Source: Isoetes taiwanensis (Eukaryota; Streptophyta; Lycopodiopsida; Isoetales; Isoetaceae). From it: 64,000 nucleotides of DNA. The DNA is taken from assembly GCA_021234155.1 (NCBI GenBank), contig JAJEKV010000102.1, positions 984,456 to 1,048,455 of the forward strand, written 5' to 3'. Positions 21,318 through 34,124 of this stretch are shown piece by piece; the first letter of the stretch is position 1, and each line of letters starts with the position of its first letter. The position numbers and the translations under genes are program-made. The notes beneath the pieces are model-generated. The model saw only the letters and a program-made list of their open reading frames with translations, searched no databases and was not told the DNA's origin.

Positions 21318-24190
21318 AGAAGAAGAAGAAGAGATTTTAACGTCACGCCACAAGGCAGCGTCCTATCGGACATGTGACACTTTACAACACACCCAGATGG
21401 GTCCTGCCCCCACCCAGGGTTTCCCTTAAGAAAAACTTTTAAGCGGGTAACTTTAGAACATTTGGCGAATTTCAATTTTGAAGGTTAGTTAATAGTGGCG
21501 AATATTTTGTTTTCTTATGTTTTGCATTTAGCGTTGAAGGCGAATTTTCGATCAACATAATGGAAAATGTTCTAAGGCATGGGGTTCTTTGATGTCGCAT
21601 TTCTTATTGGTAATTGGAAATGGAAAATGTGTCTAAGGCATGGGATTCTTTGATGTCTCATTATTGGTAATTGGAAAAGGCAAATTTGTCATCTACAACG
21701 TATAACTCAACTCCAACAAGGCAACTTATGTGTCACAAGTAGCTAGACAAACATTTCCATCATGTTATTCATATCATGCAACACCAAAAAATTGTATTAA
21801 CTGAAGACCTTGAACATTTGTCTCCATTCTAATTCACTTGAATTTTTAATGTATAATGTTTGTGTAAAGGGCACTGGAAGGCCATTAGGATTCCATGCCA
21901 GGTTGCTGCAAGGCCATTTCAATCACATGCCAAAATGGTAATTTTGTGGGGAAAAGCAAGCTACATATCACGATATCACGATGGGGATAACAAATGCGCA
22001 CCACAGAGGGGGCACACTTGAGAAACTAACATTCACTATATCTGACCATATCAAACCAATATACATTCAACATTGTATATATACAAATATTTTGGCTGTA
22101 ATCCCGAGCCTCAAACTGTACAATACATATTAGCACAACCCATGGAGATCTGGCATGTGCTATGTATCATCTGGAATCACTTGAGAGTGCTAACACGAAG
22201 CAAGCTAATTGAGCAGACCAAAAAGAGGTGTAAAATGGGTCCTAACCAGATTTTGTCACTTGTTAATCTCGGTACCCTCCATTAAAAGAGAATTTTGAGA
22301 CATGTATGGGCATGTATAGCCATTGGATTTTGCAAAGCAAAAGAAACAGAAACTCGGTTTGCTTCATAATATCACTTTGACTTGAAGATCTTTGGTTTGC
22401 AATGTAAAATGGCATTTACTTGCTCGAGTTTCCAATGGCGGGGGTGATTAACATAAAGAATTTTCTTCCACAGATCGGCCTTCATAAAATATCTGTAAGA
22501 GGAAAGTTAATGCAAGCAACAAAATAACTAATAACAAATGATTATCATAAGGGCTCAAAGGCGTACATGTTTGGCGGTTTACTTAGAGGAAGAGAGTGGC
22601 CACTTTAGCGAGAAGAGACCCAAATGATTCTTGCCACTATGAACTGCTTGGATACATTCTATCATCTGGTCCTAGAACAAAAGGCTTGGAATTATAACTT
22701 GCAATGGTTAAAAAGGTAATATATGCAAACAAAACACCGTCTCCAAATTATATTCAACGTCATAAATAGCTATTTTCAGATGTACTTATCATAGAAGGTG
22801 GCAAACAAGTGGTCAACTTTTGAACAACTCATTTGCATTTCACGGAAGCAAAAAGTTACCTTGCTACAGATAATATATCCATCGTCCTAGCTCTATTTTC
22901 TTGCTTGACATTCTTAACTTTAGATCTCTTGTTTTCCACTTGTTTTCTCTAGCAAAAAGTTATAATCTCCTCTAAGATCTAGTAAGGGAGAAAGGAACTG
23001 ATGTGTGCGAGGCTCTGCTCTAAGAGATTACTTCTAATTCCAATGGAAAGGCTTGCGTGCCTTTATTGGCATAATATTAGTGTCCATTGTAGCGATCTTT
23101 ATTCCCAACTGAATATAAATAAGTTTACATTTGCATTGCTCTTTATTAAAACAATAGAAAATAGTTCTTTCATCTATATAAAAAAACAAATGTAGGAGAA
23201 AGGAAAATAAAATGCGGGTCAAATACATAGTTAATGCAATGAGGGCCTTGCAACCAACAGTAGTGATTATGCTAATGCATGCGGCTCTTTGTTAAACTTA
23301 ACGTAAATCAGCTTGAAAATATATTTGCACACGCATTGAAAACTAATAGAACATCCTAGCAGGTTAAAATGACTTGCTTACCTCTTCAAGATCTTTTATA
23401 TGCTAATCCTACATCCATAAGTCTTCTTATTGAGTATTCTATCTTTTCGTTGCATCTTCTAGAATATCTACAAAGACAAATGAAAGATAAAAAATGTAAG
23501 AATCATGTGGAAGCATTGTTTTCTATACTTGAAAAACATAAGTGCAACCATCGCTTTTGTAGCTTGACTTAAAGATGAGCAAGAAGCTCAAGAAACTCCA
23601 TCATTATATGCCCCAAGTTATCAAAAAATATAATCGTGAGTAGTAGCTCGGATCCAATTCATACACATGTCGACAAATTTGCGTCTTTAGCGAAATTATT
23701 CTTAAAATAGCTAGGCAGAACACCGTCAGGTACTCATAAGAGGCTAATCGAAGTAGAATCGATAGACCTCGCGATAGAGATCCAAAGAATCCAAAATGAA
23801 TGCCGCCATCGTCATTAGAAGCGAACTCGGGCTCGCGGTAACCTCCACCATAAAATTTTGGCTAAATATAAAGAAAGAAATAAATAGGGAACCTACCTAC
23901 GATTCGTTTCGAATTTTTAAAAAAACCTTAAATATAGCAATTTAGCGAATATTCGCCTCTTAAGGGAAACCCTGCCCCCACCACTTTACATTGCTGAAGT
24001 GGGTCCTTCCCCCACCAACTTTACATGTGACACTTTACAACACACCCAGATGGGTCCTGCCCCCACCACTTTACATTGCTGAAGTGGGTCCTTCCCCCAC
24101 CAACTTTACATTGCATGGCCACTTTCACAACGAGGCGTTGAACCCGTGACCTTGGGTATGGCAGTTTAACGTCTTACCACAGGACCCACA
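21318..24190 (-). mobile_element. tRNA-derived SINE, internally duplicated, split by a hAT-like insertion
   Basis: Reading the complement from about 24,188: a head with CCTGTGGTAAGA (A-box-like) and GGGTTCAACGCC (B-box-like, about 24,143-24,132), then a GTGGGGG-rich body, and the conserved 3' end GTGGCGTGACGTTAAAA with a (TTC)n tail at 21,318-21,333. A block of about 85 bp is present twice: 24,025-24,110, and again as 21,371-21,414 plus 23,983-24,024, the second copy being cut by the hAT-like element. Same family as the copy at 14,229-14,450. Confidence 0.75.
21415..23974. mobile_element. Non-autonomous hAT-like DNA transposon, 2,560 bp
   Basis: The left end CAGGGTTTCCCTTAAG (21,415-21,430) and the right end CTTAAGGGAAACCCTG (23,959-23,974) are perfect 16-bp inverted repeats. 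They are flanked by a perfect 8-bp direct repeat CCCCCACC (21,407-21,414 and 23,975-23,982). The CAGGG start with an 8-bp duplication is the hAT superfamily signature. The interior is AT-rich with short open frames (22,073-22,285, 23,001-23,195, 23,369-23,572) and no recognisable hAT transposase, so it is presumably mobilised in trans or decayed. Confidence 0.85.
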
Positions 24191-26929
24191 GTTTAAGAAA
24201 ACCTCTTAAGAACTGTTATCGTAAGAACTGCTATGTTTTACAGAGCATGGGCTATATTTACAGAAACACATTCCATTTAAAATTCGCTGTATTTATAGAT
24301 GCGATATGATGAAGTTGAATTAGCATATCAGTCTTCACTATTAAGTTCATGCTATTTTTATTTCATTAAGAAAATGAAATATTTGTGTCATTACGAAATG
24401 AAGAGCAACATTTGCAAATCGTATTGGCTATGCTGCCTAGGGAAATAACAATGATGAGCCTTCATGATATCATGGATACCAACTCCATTAGAGCTTAAAC
24501 TGAATGTCAAACTGTTTGCTGCTTCTATATAAAAAGAAGAATTTGGAGAATAATCATTGGAGAAAAGGCCTGCATCCAGGAGCATCTTGAAGCTCTAAAG
24601 GAGAACCTTTAGGGTAGAAGAGATTAATTAGGTTGGGTGCAATTATAAGTGGCCCAGAGGTCAAATACTCTACCATAAATGGTTTTTTAGTTGGTTTATA
24701 TTTTGCAACAAAGATCACGAACCACTACATGAGATTTCAAGTATTGCCAAAAGAATTGGAAGACACTTTACCCTTTGTATTACTGGTCAAATTCAATAGA
24801 ATTAGGACTTTACAAAGCTATGGATTCCACCTATCAGAATGAATTGTTGTATAGTCTTTTTACTCCCATTATCTTTTCCGACTTGTTTTTATCCAATAAA
24901 TGTACAAGTAGGTAGTCATGTTTTAGAGTGGTAGCTTGCATGCTTTAAATTGTTAGAGTTCATGAAAAGCAAAAAAATTGCATATACACAACCAAAATTA
25001 TCCACTAAAACAAGCATAATTTATTGCGAACGCACTGCCACACAATAGCAAATCTTCATATATTTCGTTAGCATGCTATCATCAATTATGATCTCTATAA
25101 ACCCCGTCAACTATTTAAATAAAAGCAAGAGCAAAGTCTCCTTCTTGCCTATTATATTCCATTTTTGTCTCACCCCTCCCTAGCAAGCAATGATAGAAGA
25201 TGGATGTTATGGCCATGCATCAAAATTGGTATTAAATGCATCAATATTAGTAAGTGCACAAAGCAATTCTGTAGCTATTAATGCCTCCTCGCCAGACAAC
25301 TATTTTTATAGACAATACCATTAATGTACCATAGCAGTTTAGGGTTGGAGTTTACGGTTTAGGGTTTTTCGAGTTTTATGAGTCTATCATATATACAACC
25401 AATGGAATAATTAGGATTCTTCAAATATAAACGTAATTAGTAAGGATCGGCAATGGTTTAGGGTTTATAGATTTGTATTGAACGTGTTCAGTCATGAAGA
25501 ATCATCAAACAATGGACATCATTACAATGCTCAAGTGAATCTACACCTCTTAAAGATGGACCATGCATTATGCAATCTTAACAAGATCCATGGAGCAAGA
25601 TTTGGCATATTCTTTTTAGATAAGATGTTGCATACACACCATGGACATGATTTCCCTTCCTTGCTTATTATTTTCCATTATTAACTTGCTAGGTATTAGT
25701 GGCCGATGGAAGAACATTGTACATTTGTTTCAAACAAGTTTCCCATGTTATAGAAAAAAAATGATAAGGGCAAGTGCTTCTCTTCCAAAAGAATTGGCTC
25801 AAATATGTTAGTAATTGGTAGGTGATTGATTCCAATTATATAGGCCTTTGTTAACACGCAAATCAAGCTAAAGAACATCTTCTAGAGCATCTCCATAACA
25901 CGTTGTTTCATAGGTTTAAGATTATTGAGCCTATGCGATAAACCCAAACAAAAAGCTTATATTATGTCTAATCTTAGACTCCAATAAAAGCCTCTTATCT
26001 TATACTCTCATTTGGTCAAATTTATAGGATATCAAATAAGTTGATGTGTTTAACTGCTTCGAACTGTGCAGACATCAAGTTGTGGCACCATAACAACATC
26101 CGGCATCACACATAATTTATCGAAAGAGAAACACACTTATATTATCCAGGGGATGCACTTAGTAATTAAAGGGTATGGATATCTGCATTCACAGGGTGCC
26201 CAAAAATATCCCTAGTATACTAATATTTGGAAGCTAATTTAACCCCTAAAGTATATATTTTGCCCCGGATAATGGCAAAGAAACCCCTAATAGTAAGTAT
26301 ACAAATACGAAATGGTAAAAAAAAAACCTTTATTGCGTGCACATGTCCCACACTGCAAAGAATACTGAATCCCCCGAGTTACATTAAAGATAGATAAAAA
26401 TTCTGCCTTCAAAGTGCCTTATGTCTACCTATTGCGCATGTTCATGACTAATGCCTGGCATCGCCGAGCACACATTGCTAGTGGTCCTTATGATTGGGGG
26501 CAGCTATGATTTTAAAATATGAAATACGGATTCACCTAAGGTTTTGAAATATGAAATAGAGGGACTCCAATTACCTCTATATGGGTATGTTTTTCTTATA
26601 AGAATGCATTCAGTTATTTTAGGGGTGTGGCATATGGTTTGGAGAAATGGTCATTTCAAAACGTTACAGAGAGGATTACCATGGGTCCTATGCAAGGTTG
26701 ACACGCATAAATTGAGATGGTCCAAATTATACATCATATCAAATCCTCCTGGAACCCCTTATTATTGTGCTACATATTCGAGGAGAAAATGTTAGCAATA
26801 ATAAGCATACTAAAAGACTGTCCAATGGTACATTTAAAGAGAGTATCTGAGGACATAATTGAGTGCACATATCCATCACCTCCTAGAGATACAATTTCAG
26901 TAATCCTATTGAAGCCAACATCACATTAG
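24191..26929. other. AT-rich, no gene recognised
   Basis: Short frames only (for example 24,633-24,842, 25,478-25,684, 26,544-26,795). The stretch 26,870-26,915 (GCACATATCCATCACCTCCT) resembles 61,215-61,250, indicating a dispersed repeat; positions 26,500-26,929 may already be decayed pol sequence of the retroelement that follows. Confidence 0.35.
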
Positions 26930-28260
26930 GTAGACCTTCAAATATTAATAAAATGAAGGCAACGTCCTATACTTAATGGACAAATTATATGTGCCAGAAT
27001 CCTCAACAGTAAAAAAGCTCATACTCTCTGACACACACAATATCCCTATAGCTGACCATGAGAAACTTATGAAGATTTACATCAAGATGGGAAGTGGTTG
27101 CAAATTGCACAAAGCTACATAAGGCAATGCAAGCTATTTCATCAAACCAAAGAGGAGCAGTTGTGAAATCCGAGAGAATTGGAACCCTTAAGCTTTCCAC
27201 ACTAACTGGGAATTGTAACTATGGACTTCATGGCAGGGATCCCACAAACAATAGAGACATGATGCGTTAATGGTAGCTCCAAGATAACACCTTTCCTATC
27301 TTGTAGAACCACCGGCAACACAGTCTTACTTTTTACAAAGAAGATTTTCAGGATTCATGGGATTAGGGCTATCATTTTAAATAGATTCTCTGAGTTTATT
27401 AGTGCTTTTGGAAGGACTTCTTTGACACAATCCAAACTGAGCTTTGAATAAGTACGATACGATATATCATCCTCAAATAGATGGCTAGACAAAGAGCACA
27501 AATCGAATTCTCGAGGACATGTTGAGGATTTATGTCTAGAATAAGAAATCTAGGTGGAGGGACTTTATTCATTTGTGTAGAACTTGCCAATAACATCACT
27601 AAGTAAAAATCTTCAAGTATGTCTCCCTTTATGAACTGCGGCCATGCATGCCCTACCCCAAACACGTGGGCAACCCAGTGTCCAAGGTAGAGATATCTCA
27701 AGATTGTTGGCAGATATGCAAGAATTGGTCCAAGAAATAAGAAAATATCCCTTGGTAACAAGGAGTAGGCAGAAAAAACCTAGACGATTGGCATCAAACG
27801 ATACAAGAGTTCCAGCTTAATGTTAAAGTTTTGCTAAACATTAAAGTGAACCAAGTCAAGCTCAGGATTGGAAATTTCAAGAAACTAGCCCCAAGGTATG
27901 CAAGAACATTCTATTGTTAGAAAAGTAGACTCAATCTTATACATTGAACCTATACCTGCACAAACATCCGTGAAGCCATCCATGTGAGCCTTCTTAAGAA
28001 GCACATTCTAAACCCAAGGAAATGTTGGAATCGCCAACTTTGTGGGAGATGATGGAGGAACAATTGGAGATAACTATACAAATGCTTATTGATAGATCTT
28101 ACAAAAAGGCAAGAAGGTCACACTTCCTCTAATATTTAGCCAAATGGAAGCACATACCTGTGGAAGACTTGGGTTCTCAAGTCCAACCTTAAGAAGGAAC
28201 ACCCAGTCTTCATGGAGTAGAAGGACGAACAATCATTAAGTTAGTCGACCTCAGTGCATA
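26930..28260 (+). mobile_element. Decayed Ty3/gypsy chromovirus: integrase and chromodomain
   Basis: Across several frames the integrase is readable: TMDFMAGIPQTIE near 27,218-27,258, the core YDTIYHPQ near 27,455, then ILEDMLRIYV near 27,512, and a GIN-like KLAPRYAR near 27,880. At 28,050-28,180 the text EMMEEQLEITIQMLIDR, YKKARRSHFL, YLAKWKHIPVEDLGS is a chromodomain. Stops and frameshifts are numerous, so the element is long dead. Upstream RT is not visible; an LTR-like region follows. Confidence 0.75.
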
Positions 28261-28289
28261 CAAATCTATCATTATAGCCTTGTATACCA

Positions 28290-30197
28290 TAGTTAGTGGC
28301 AAAAGGGAGCACGACTAAGTTATTTACATAGCATAGCCAACCTTAGGCTTACGTCCATTTCCACATGGCCTTAACCTATTGGGCACTCGCCACACAGAAG
28401 CACCCCATTGGAGCCATGTGGCAGTGACATGAACCCTAACCTATAAATGGCCAAACCCTAACCCTAGGCCATTTCTCTGGCTCCAACAGTCTGGGAACCT
28501 TATTTGCGCTCGAAACTCTGTTTCGAGAACCGTCTGATGTGGCACAGCATAGCAAAGCAACCCCTGGAGCGTGCACGCATCAGTAAGAGTGGGAGCTACT
28601 TCGAATCCCTTGAAGCCCATGGAGATGCCGGGAGCAGGAGGGAGTTCCTCAGGAGCAGGTATTTGGATTAGAGTCGTTTGTAGATCACCTGGGAGTTAGG
28701 ATTCCAAATGAGTTAGCATTTCGTATCTCTAGTAGAGCCATTCTAGAAGCCTCAGTCTAGACCGTGAACCCTAATCAAAGAACCTTAACTGTAAGTTAGA
28801 TGCATGTGATTATGATTAGATGTTCTTCATTATTGATCATGTTATATTGATGTACGATGTTGGTTGATCATGTTTGCTCCTCTTGTATTGGGAAGGGGGG
28901 AGAGACCTAGTAGCCATTATGTAGATGATGCTCCTAGTTTAGACTCCTTAATTCCTATTATATGTGGAATGTGCATAGGAACCCACCCAATGTTGTTAAG
29001 TACGTCAAAATCCGTACCTTTAAAAAACGTTTTTTAAGATTTTTTAAGATTTTTTGGAGATTTTTAAAATTTTTGGAAAAAATCTTTAAAAACGTATTTC
29101 ATATAAAATACGTTAAAAATCTTTAAAATCCTTAAAAATCTTTAAAAAGATTGTGATTTTGTTTATTCAAATATATGATATTCTTGAACTTATTTATCCT
29201 TGTATATGAAATTCTTATATCTGTTAATCTCTATAATAATGTTTTTCTGAACTTTCTTAAGAATTGCATGGCGAAACAACTATGATATTGTTGTATTTGA
29301 ACTTAATAGTTTCTAGTAGCAGCATAAATTTTTGATTTACTTGTTGACTTGCTACATCTTGTAACTTGTAGTAAAAATATGCATTTTAACCATACCATAT
29401 ATATCCATAAAGCAGGCAAAGAATGTGCAAATTTTTTTTTTTTTTGGGCTATACCAAATCATAAAAATGCTTTAAAAAACGTTAAGATTTTTATAAAGAT
29501 ACTTAAAAAAAAAAGAGTTTTTTAACAACATGTGCGGGGTCTATGATGTGACTTAGCACCATACAACGGGGCTAGTGGCAAAGTGGAGGGAGGTCCCTGC
29601 TGAGCGCAGCTACTGGGACCCATAGCGGGCTAGGCCTATAGTCGGTCACTTCGAGTGGGCGGGGTATGGGTCCGACAACTTCTGGGGCAATGGTGTCGCC
29701 CTGCCTCTCAAGAGTTGTAGGTGTCGGCCTGGCTCTTATTTTGGGGGGTTCAGTTGGGTACGAATCGTGTGTCGCCATGATTCTCTAGCCGCCCGTGGAG
29801 CCACTAGACTCTGGGAAGGGGAGATGCAACCCTTCCTGCCTCATCAGACCGGGGAGATGCAACTCGAAGTAGTCTCGATGGGTGATGCCATGAGATTGTG
29901 TATTCGGCAGGCTATAGTCACGCCAGAGCTCAATTTAGCCCATCGGAGGGGCAGATGGAGTGGTCAACCCCAGCCATTGTCTATAGCCAACCTCGCCATT
30001 GTTATATCTCGGTCTGCTCTATCTTGTGGCCCAGCTGTCAGTCTACCTCCTTACGAGTCAAAGCCTAGGTAGAAGCTCTCATGTTTTATGGTATATTGAT
30101 ATCTCTGTTGTATCTATGGATGTACAGAAGAGCTACCCTTCGAGGTAACTAGATGTATTGTTGTTGTTAATGCTGACATTTGTTTATGCTTCATTGT
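28290..30197 (+). mobile_element. LTR-like sequence (probable 3' LTR of the chromovirus), interrupted
   Basis: A purine-rich GGCAAAAGGGAGCA lies at 28,299-28,312, followed by promoter-like TATAAATGG at about 28,441. CTTGTATTGGGAAGGGG at 28,882-28,898 recurs at 30,887-30,903, and the texts around GAGATGCAAC, GCAGATGGAGTGGTCAACCC and CTTCGAGGT at 29,820-30,145 have counterparts at 31,340-31,622. It is therefore a diverged relative of the LTR that begins at 30,198 and appears truncated by it. The exact start is uncertain. Confidence 0.55.
28985..29530. repeat. AT-rich low-complexity block inside the LTR
   Basis: Runs of TTTTTTAAGATTTTTTAAG and AAAAATCTTTAAAATCCTT, plus a poly-T run at 29,434-29,449, with no counterpart in the related LTR at 30,198-31,849. 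It therefore looks like an insertion or expansion in this copy. Confidence 0.5.
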
Positions 30198-31849
30198 TGT
30201 GACGTTCCGGCCACGAGATACCTGGTCCCGGGGCGTATATCGATCGCTGCCTAACGCCGTACACGCCATTCCGACTGACGTGTACGCCGACGTGTAGCCA
30301 GGTGAGTAGCCCCTAGGGGGCAACTTGCAGGGTATGTGCATTTATTATTAATGTGCACATTTACCAATGTGCACATTTATTAAGGTGCACACATTTCCAT
30401 GTAGATACATTTATGCCACCTAGCCATTAAAGGCAAGTGGGCCATACCCAATTATCCCACATGCCAAAAAGGGATAATTGGAAACCCTAGCCTACCCCCT
30501 TGTCTATTTAGGTAGGAGAAACCCTAACTTGCCCATTTTTCGTTCCTAGGGTTTTAGAGCTCTGTTTTGGCTGCCCCAGGAGCCAAAACCACCTCCCTAA
30601 GTTTGCCTAGCTTAATTGCACCATTAGTTTCCCTTGATTCGAAAGCAAGTTCAAAGAGGATGGTCGAACTCGGTCGAGGAGCAACTCAAGGATCAGGTAT
30701 TTAGCCAATTTAATAGCTTAAACCATCTCTCAGTCATAGAATCAGTAGGTTTAGCCTATTAAATTGCCCATAGCAGCCCTCTAGATCTCTAGATACCAGA
30801 CTCTAACTAAAGAACCTAACTCTATAATTATATCTAGTTCTTTGGCTCTCCGTGATGTATATGGATGATGTATATCCATGGAGCTCCTTGTATTGGGAAG
30901 GGGGTAGAGACCTCAAGCTTGGTAGTAGATTTTCCTCCTAGATTAGCCTCTCTAAAGGGGTTTTTGAAAAAATTCAAAACACGATACAAGGGGGTTTTGC
31001 CGAGATTTGGGTGCATCCCCGCCTTGTGTACAAGATTAGCCTCTCCACACCGGATTTGGCCTTGGGTGAACCACACCCTGGGCTAGACCTGCTAAGAAGG
31101 AGGTTCGTGTTCTCGACTCTTGAACGATCCCTCCGGTGTGTAAGGCCCTACCCAGGGATCATTGTGACTAGGTCTAATGGCTTACCACCGAGTCTTGGGT
31201 AAGGCATGGGCTCGACAATCCCGAAGTGGTGCACACTTTCCAAAGGGTTCACCAATAAGGGCAAGGGGGCCCTCTAGTCACCTTGAGTCAACATGTAGAC
31301 CTCACGAGGGAGTGATCCCTACCGCCCCATCGAACCGGGAGATGCAACCCGGGAATAGCCCTTTTGGCTATGCATCCGAGAGGGCTACGCCGGGTCCCAA
31401 CACTCTTCACCTACTGCGCAAAGTGCAATGGGAGGGGCGGATGGAGTGGACAACCCTATGCTATGTTCTTATGCCCAAATTCATTGCCATGAATTCCTTG
31501 CGCAATGAACTCTGACCCAAGCCGCCGATCCATCCCTTCGAAGCCCCAGCCTTGGGTAGAACCCCTGTGTATGATGTTGATCATTGTCTATGCAGATGTT
31601 GATGCACCACTCTTCGAGGTGGATATGTGATTATATTGTATACTGACATGTATGTTTACGCTTCCGCAGCTAGGTAGGCCCTGACGGAGACAGGAGCAGT
31701 GAAATGACCCCCTTCACTCTTCCCACCGGACTGCGTTACGGGTGCAAAGGATATGTGGAGGGCTCAGACGATATGGAGCTGGTATGGGGATGAACTCCCT
31801 GCTTTGTATACCTGTGAGTGCACCGTGATAATGATTAGGGGACGTCACA
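30198..31849 (+). mobile_element. 5' LTR of a Ty3/gypsy retrotransposon
   Basis: Begins TGTGACGT and ends ACGTCACA, an 8-bp inverted terminus with the canonical TG...CA ends, 1,652 bp long. One base after its end is TGGTATCAGAGC, the initiator tRNA-Met primer-binding site, which fixes the end of the LTR. No matching 3' LTR is seen within the window. Confidence 0.8.
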
Positions 31850-31850
31850 G

Positions 31851-31862
31851 TGGTATCAGAGC
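31851..31862 (+). promoter_or_regulatory. Primer-binding site (initiator tRNA-Met)
   Basis: TGGTATCAGAGC is complementary to the 3' end of plant initiator tRNA-Met and sits immediately after the LTR, where minus-strand DNA synthesis of the retrotransposon starts. Confidence 0.85.
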
Positions 31863-32048
31863 AATGTTCTTGGTGACCAAGAGCAAAGCACTGACCATGC
31901 TCCCAGTAGTACTAAATCCTCAAACCTCGAAAAATGGGAAATTTGTTTTCTCATTTTTGTATTATATGCTAAGCTAGTAACAGTTAAAATGAATAAAAAC
32001 ATAAAAAAGACAAAAATTAGTGAGCCAAACCTTCAAAAAAGTAGGATG

Positions 32049-32115
32049 GTCTCACACGTCGTGCCAGGACAGATAATGAGAATGTCATTTTCGGGCTGGG
32101 CGCAACGTGTGAGAC
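32049..32115 (+). repeat. Leader hairpin, copy 1
   Basis: GTCTCACACGTC ... CAACGTGTGAGAC: the two halves of this 67-bp unit are complementary, so the transcript can form a long stem. It lies about 190 bases after the primer-binding site. Confidence 0.75.
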
Positions 32116-32263
32116 ATTCAGCCTGAAACACCATAAAAAGTCATGAATTTCAGCAAAATAACTTGATAATTCGGATTTTAAGCTAGGAATTAGTTAGAAT
32201 TGTTACGTTACATTTCTAAAAACATGCTTAGAAAATATAAAATTTAGCATCAGAATCTACAAT

Positions 32264-32330
32264 GTCTCGCACGTCGCGCCAGGACAGAAAATGAACTTTT
32301 CATTATCGGTCTGGGCGCAACTTGTGAGAC
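32264..32330 (+). repeat. Leader hairpin, copy 2
   Basis: Second 67-bp copy, GTCTCGCACGTCGCGCC ... GGGCGCAACTTGTGAGAC, with an inner palindrome GAAAATGAACTTTTCATT. It is 215 bases after copy 1. TATAAATAG follows at about 32,401. Confidence 0.75.
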
Positions 32331-32460
32331 CATGCTTAAATTTAAGTGTTTTAGGTGACCCAAAGAGGTAGTTTGAAATTTGACCTAAAATGACCCGCCT
32401 ATAAATAGATGTAGAACCCCCCCATTTCCACGTTCTTCCTTAGAACTCTGCTCTCGTTTG

Positions 32461-33720
32461 CCAAGGCGATCCTCAAGACAAATGGATCGACGAACCGGCC
32501 GATATGGCCCGCACAAAGCGGATCACAAAGCCCCGCCAGCGAATCTTCCAGCGCCCATGATCCCGCCCTGATACAGAGGATACTTCAGGAGCGCCTTTTC
32601 AGGCATGGCCAGTCTTCATCGAGTGAGGAGGCAGATTCGAACGAACACCAAAGCGAAGGATGGAGGGTGCACACTCCGATGCGGGAATGGAGGTCATAGG
32701 CGAAGAGCAGCCGGACATCATGCACCAGATCCTCGAAGAAATCGCCGAGGAGGAGAGGAGGAGGAAAGAGGAACAAGATCGGGTAGCCAAAGAACGTGAA
32801 GAGCAGAGGCAGCCAACAATCGAGGAGGAACTTGAAGCTTGGGCTCGTTTGAAGGAGGCTGAAGAGAGAGAGGAACAACGGCAGCAGAGGCTCGACCCAG
32901 CTGAAGAAGAGGACCTCGCGGCATTTATCAAGAAGTATGAAGTTAAAGAGCTACCGAAAGGAAGAGAAAGAGGCAAGAGGAGGAGCCGGCATACCGGCAA
33001 GTCAAGAAAAGGAAGGCGAAGGGCATAAAGGCGGCAAAAGAATGTAACGCGGAGGTCGAGCGAAAGTAAGGGGTTTAATCATCAACCGAACCGCCCAATT
33101 GATCGGACCCCGCCCTCCACCGACGATTCGGATGAAGATTACGCCCCCAACACCGAGGGGCAAGCTCTTCAAAACCCGGTTGTGGAGCGGTAGTAACGGG
33201 CGAGTAGCACCCGAAAGCGGGAGCGACCGGGCGTACCGGAGCCCCCACCCTACCCAACGTGGGATAGAGTCAAAAGCAGCGGCCTGGAGGGCGTATGTGA
33301 TAGACCCCAGTAAAGGTCTATCAAAAAGAAGAAGAAGGAACACAACGCCTTCATGGCGGCGGGAAAGCATATAATGCATACTATCGAGAAGAGCAGTCAC
33401 GGACTATCGAGGGCGGACATCCGACAAGGAGCGACCCTAAAGCCACCACCACCAAAGCCCAAGCCTCCCGGAGCACCCGGGGAAAAGAAGGCCAGGGGAG
33501 GAAGGAGACTTTGAGAGGAGAGCCCTCAAAGAAATCCGCACTTCCAAATGGGTTACTGATTTTGATCCCCCGTGCACCATTCCAAATACTTAGTCCGAGA
33601 GGTCATCCAGAGTACAATACGGATATGAGGGTGACCAGGCACAAAATGTTGTTGTGCCTACCCTGCGCTGAGCGTAAACCCAGGCAAGACTTTGAAGATT
33701 CGACGACCGCATAGCCACAC
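32461..33720 (+). mobile_element. Gag-like N-terminal coding region of the gypsy element, first module
   Basis: A frame at about 32,661-33,028 encodes a very acidic and basic, Glu/Arg-rich coiled-coil region (IAEEERRRKEEQDRVAKERE), followed in shifted frames by an acidic patch (TDDSDEDYAPNTEGQALQNP, about 33,107-33,170). Such charged regions are common at the start of long plant gypsy gag proteins. Frames change repeatedly, so it is not translatable as one protein. Confidence 0.4.
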
Positions 33721-33934
33721 GCCAAGAGAGTCACACTCATGAGGCAAGACATGCATCTTACTAGGCACATTAAGGGAGAACGCCCTTAAACATTTTGTAA
33801 ATAATAGAAAATTTTTGTTAATATAAGGAATTTTTGGTTAAATAATATGTTTAATCTTGCTTAATTAGGTTAAGATATTGAATTCTGGCTTTTGTTTTGG
33901 TAAAATTGAACTTTTTGAGCAAAATTGAGGCGAT

Positions 33935-33993
33935 GTCTCACACGTCGCCGGGGATGAAAATGAACTTTTCATTTTCGGGCAATAACGTAAGAC
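33935..33993 (+). repeat. Leader hairpin, copy 3
   Basis: GTCTCACACGTCGCC ... AACGTAAGAC with the same inner GAAAATGAACTTTTCATTTTC palindrome; shorter and more eroded than copies 1 and 2. Confidence 0.7.
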
Positions 33994-34124
33994 CATGCCC
34001 CAAAATGCCCAAAACAGCTCCAACCGACCAAATAAGGGGTCAATTACGCTTCTTTCGACGAGTTCAGTAAGATTAGACCCTTAGATCACCCAAATTGATC
34101 AAGTTCAGTCCATTTAGAGCCCAT

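Noticed and set aside
25340-25470. Interstitial telomere-like TTTAGGG sequence
   Set aside because: Only scattered single TTTAGGGTTT units, not a tandem array.
33002-33400. Long GC-rich frames on the complement of the gag region (also 36,220-37,386)
   Set aside because: They are shadows opposite charged gag-like sequence, with no domain and Ser/Leu-rich text typical of antisense frames.
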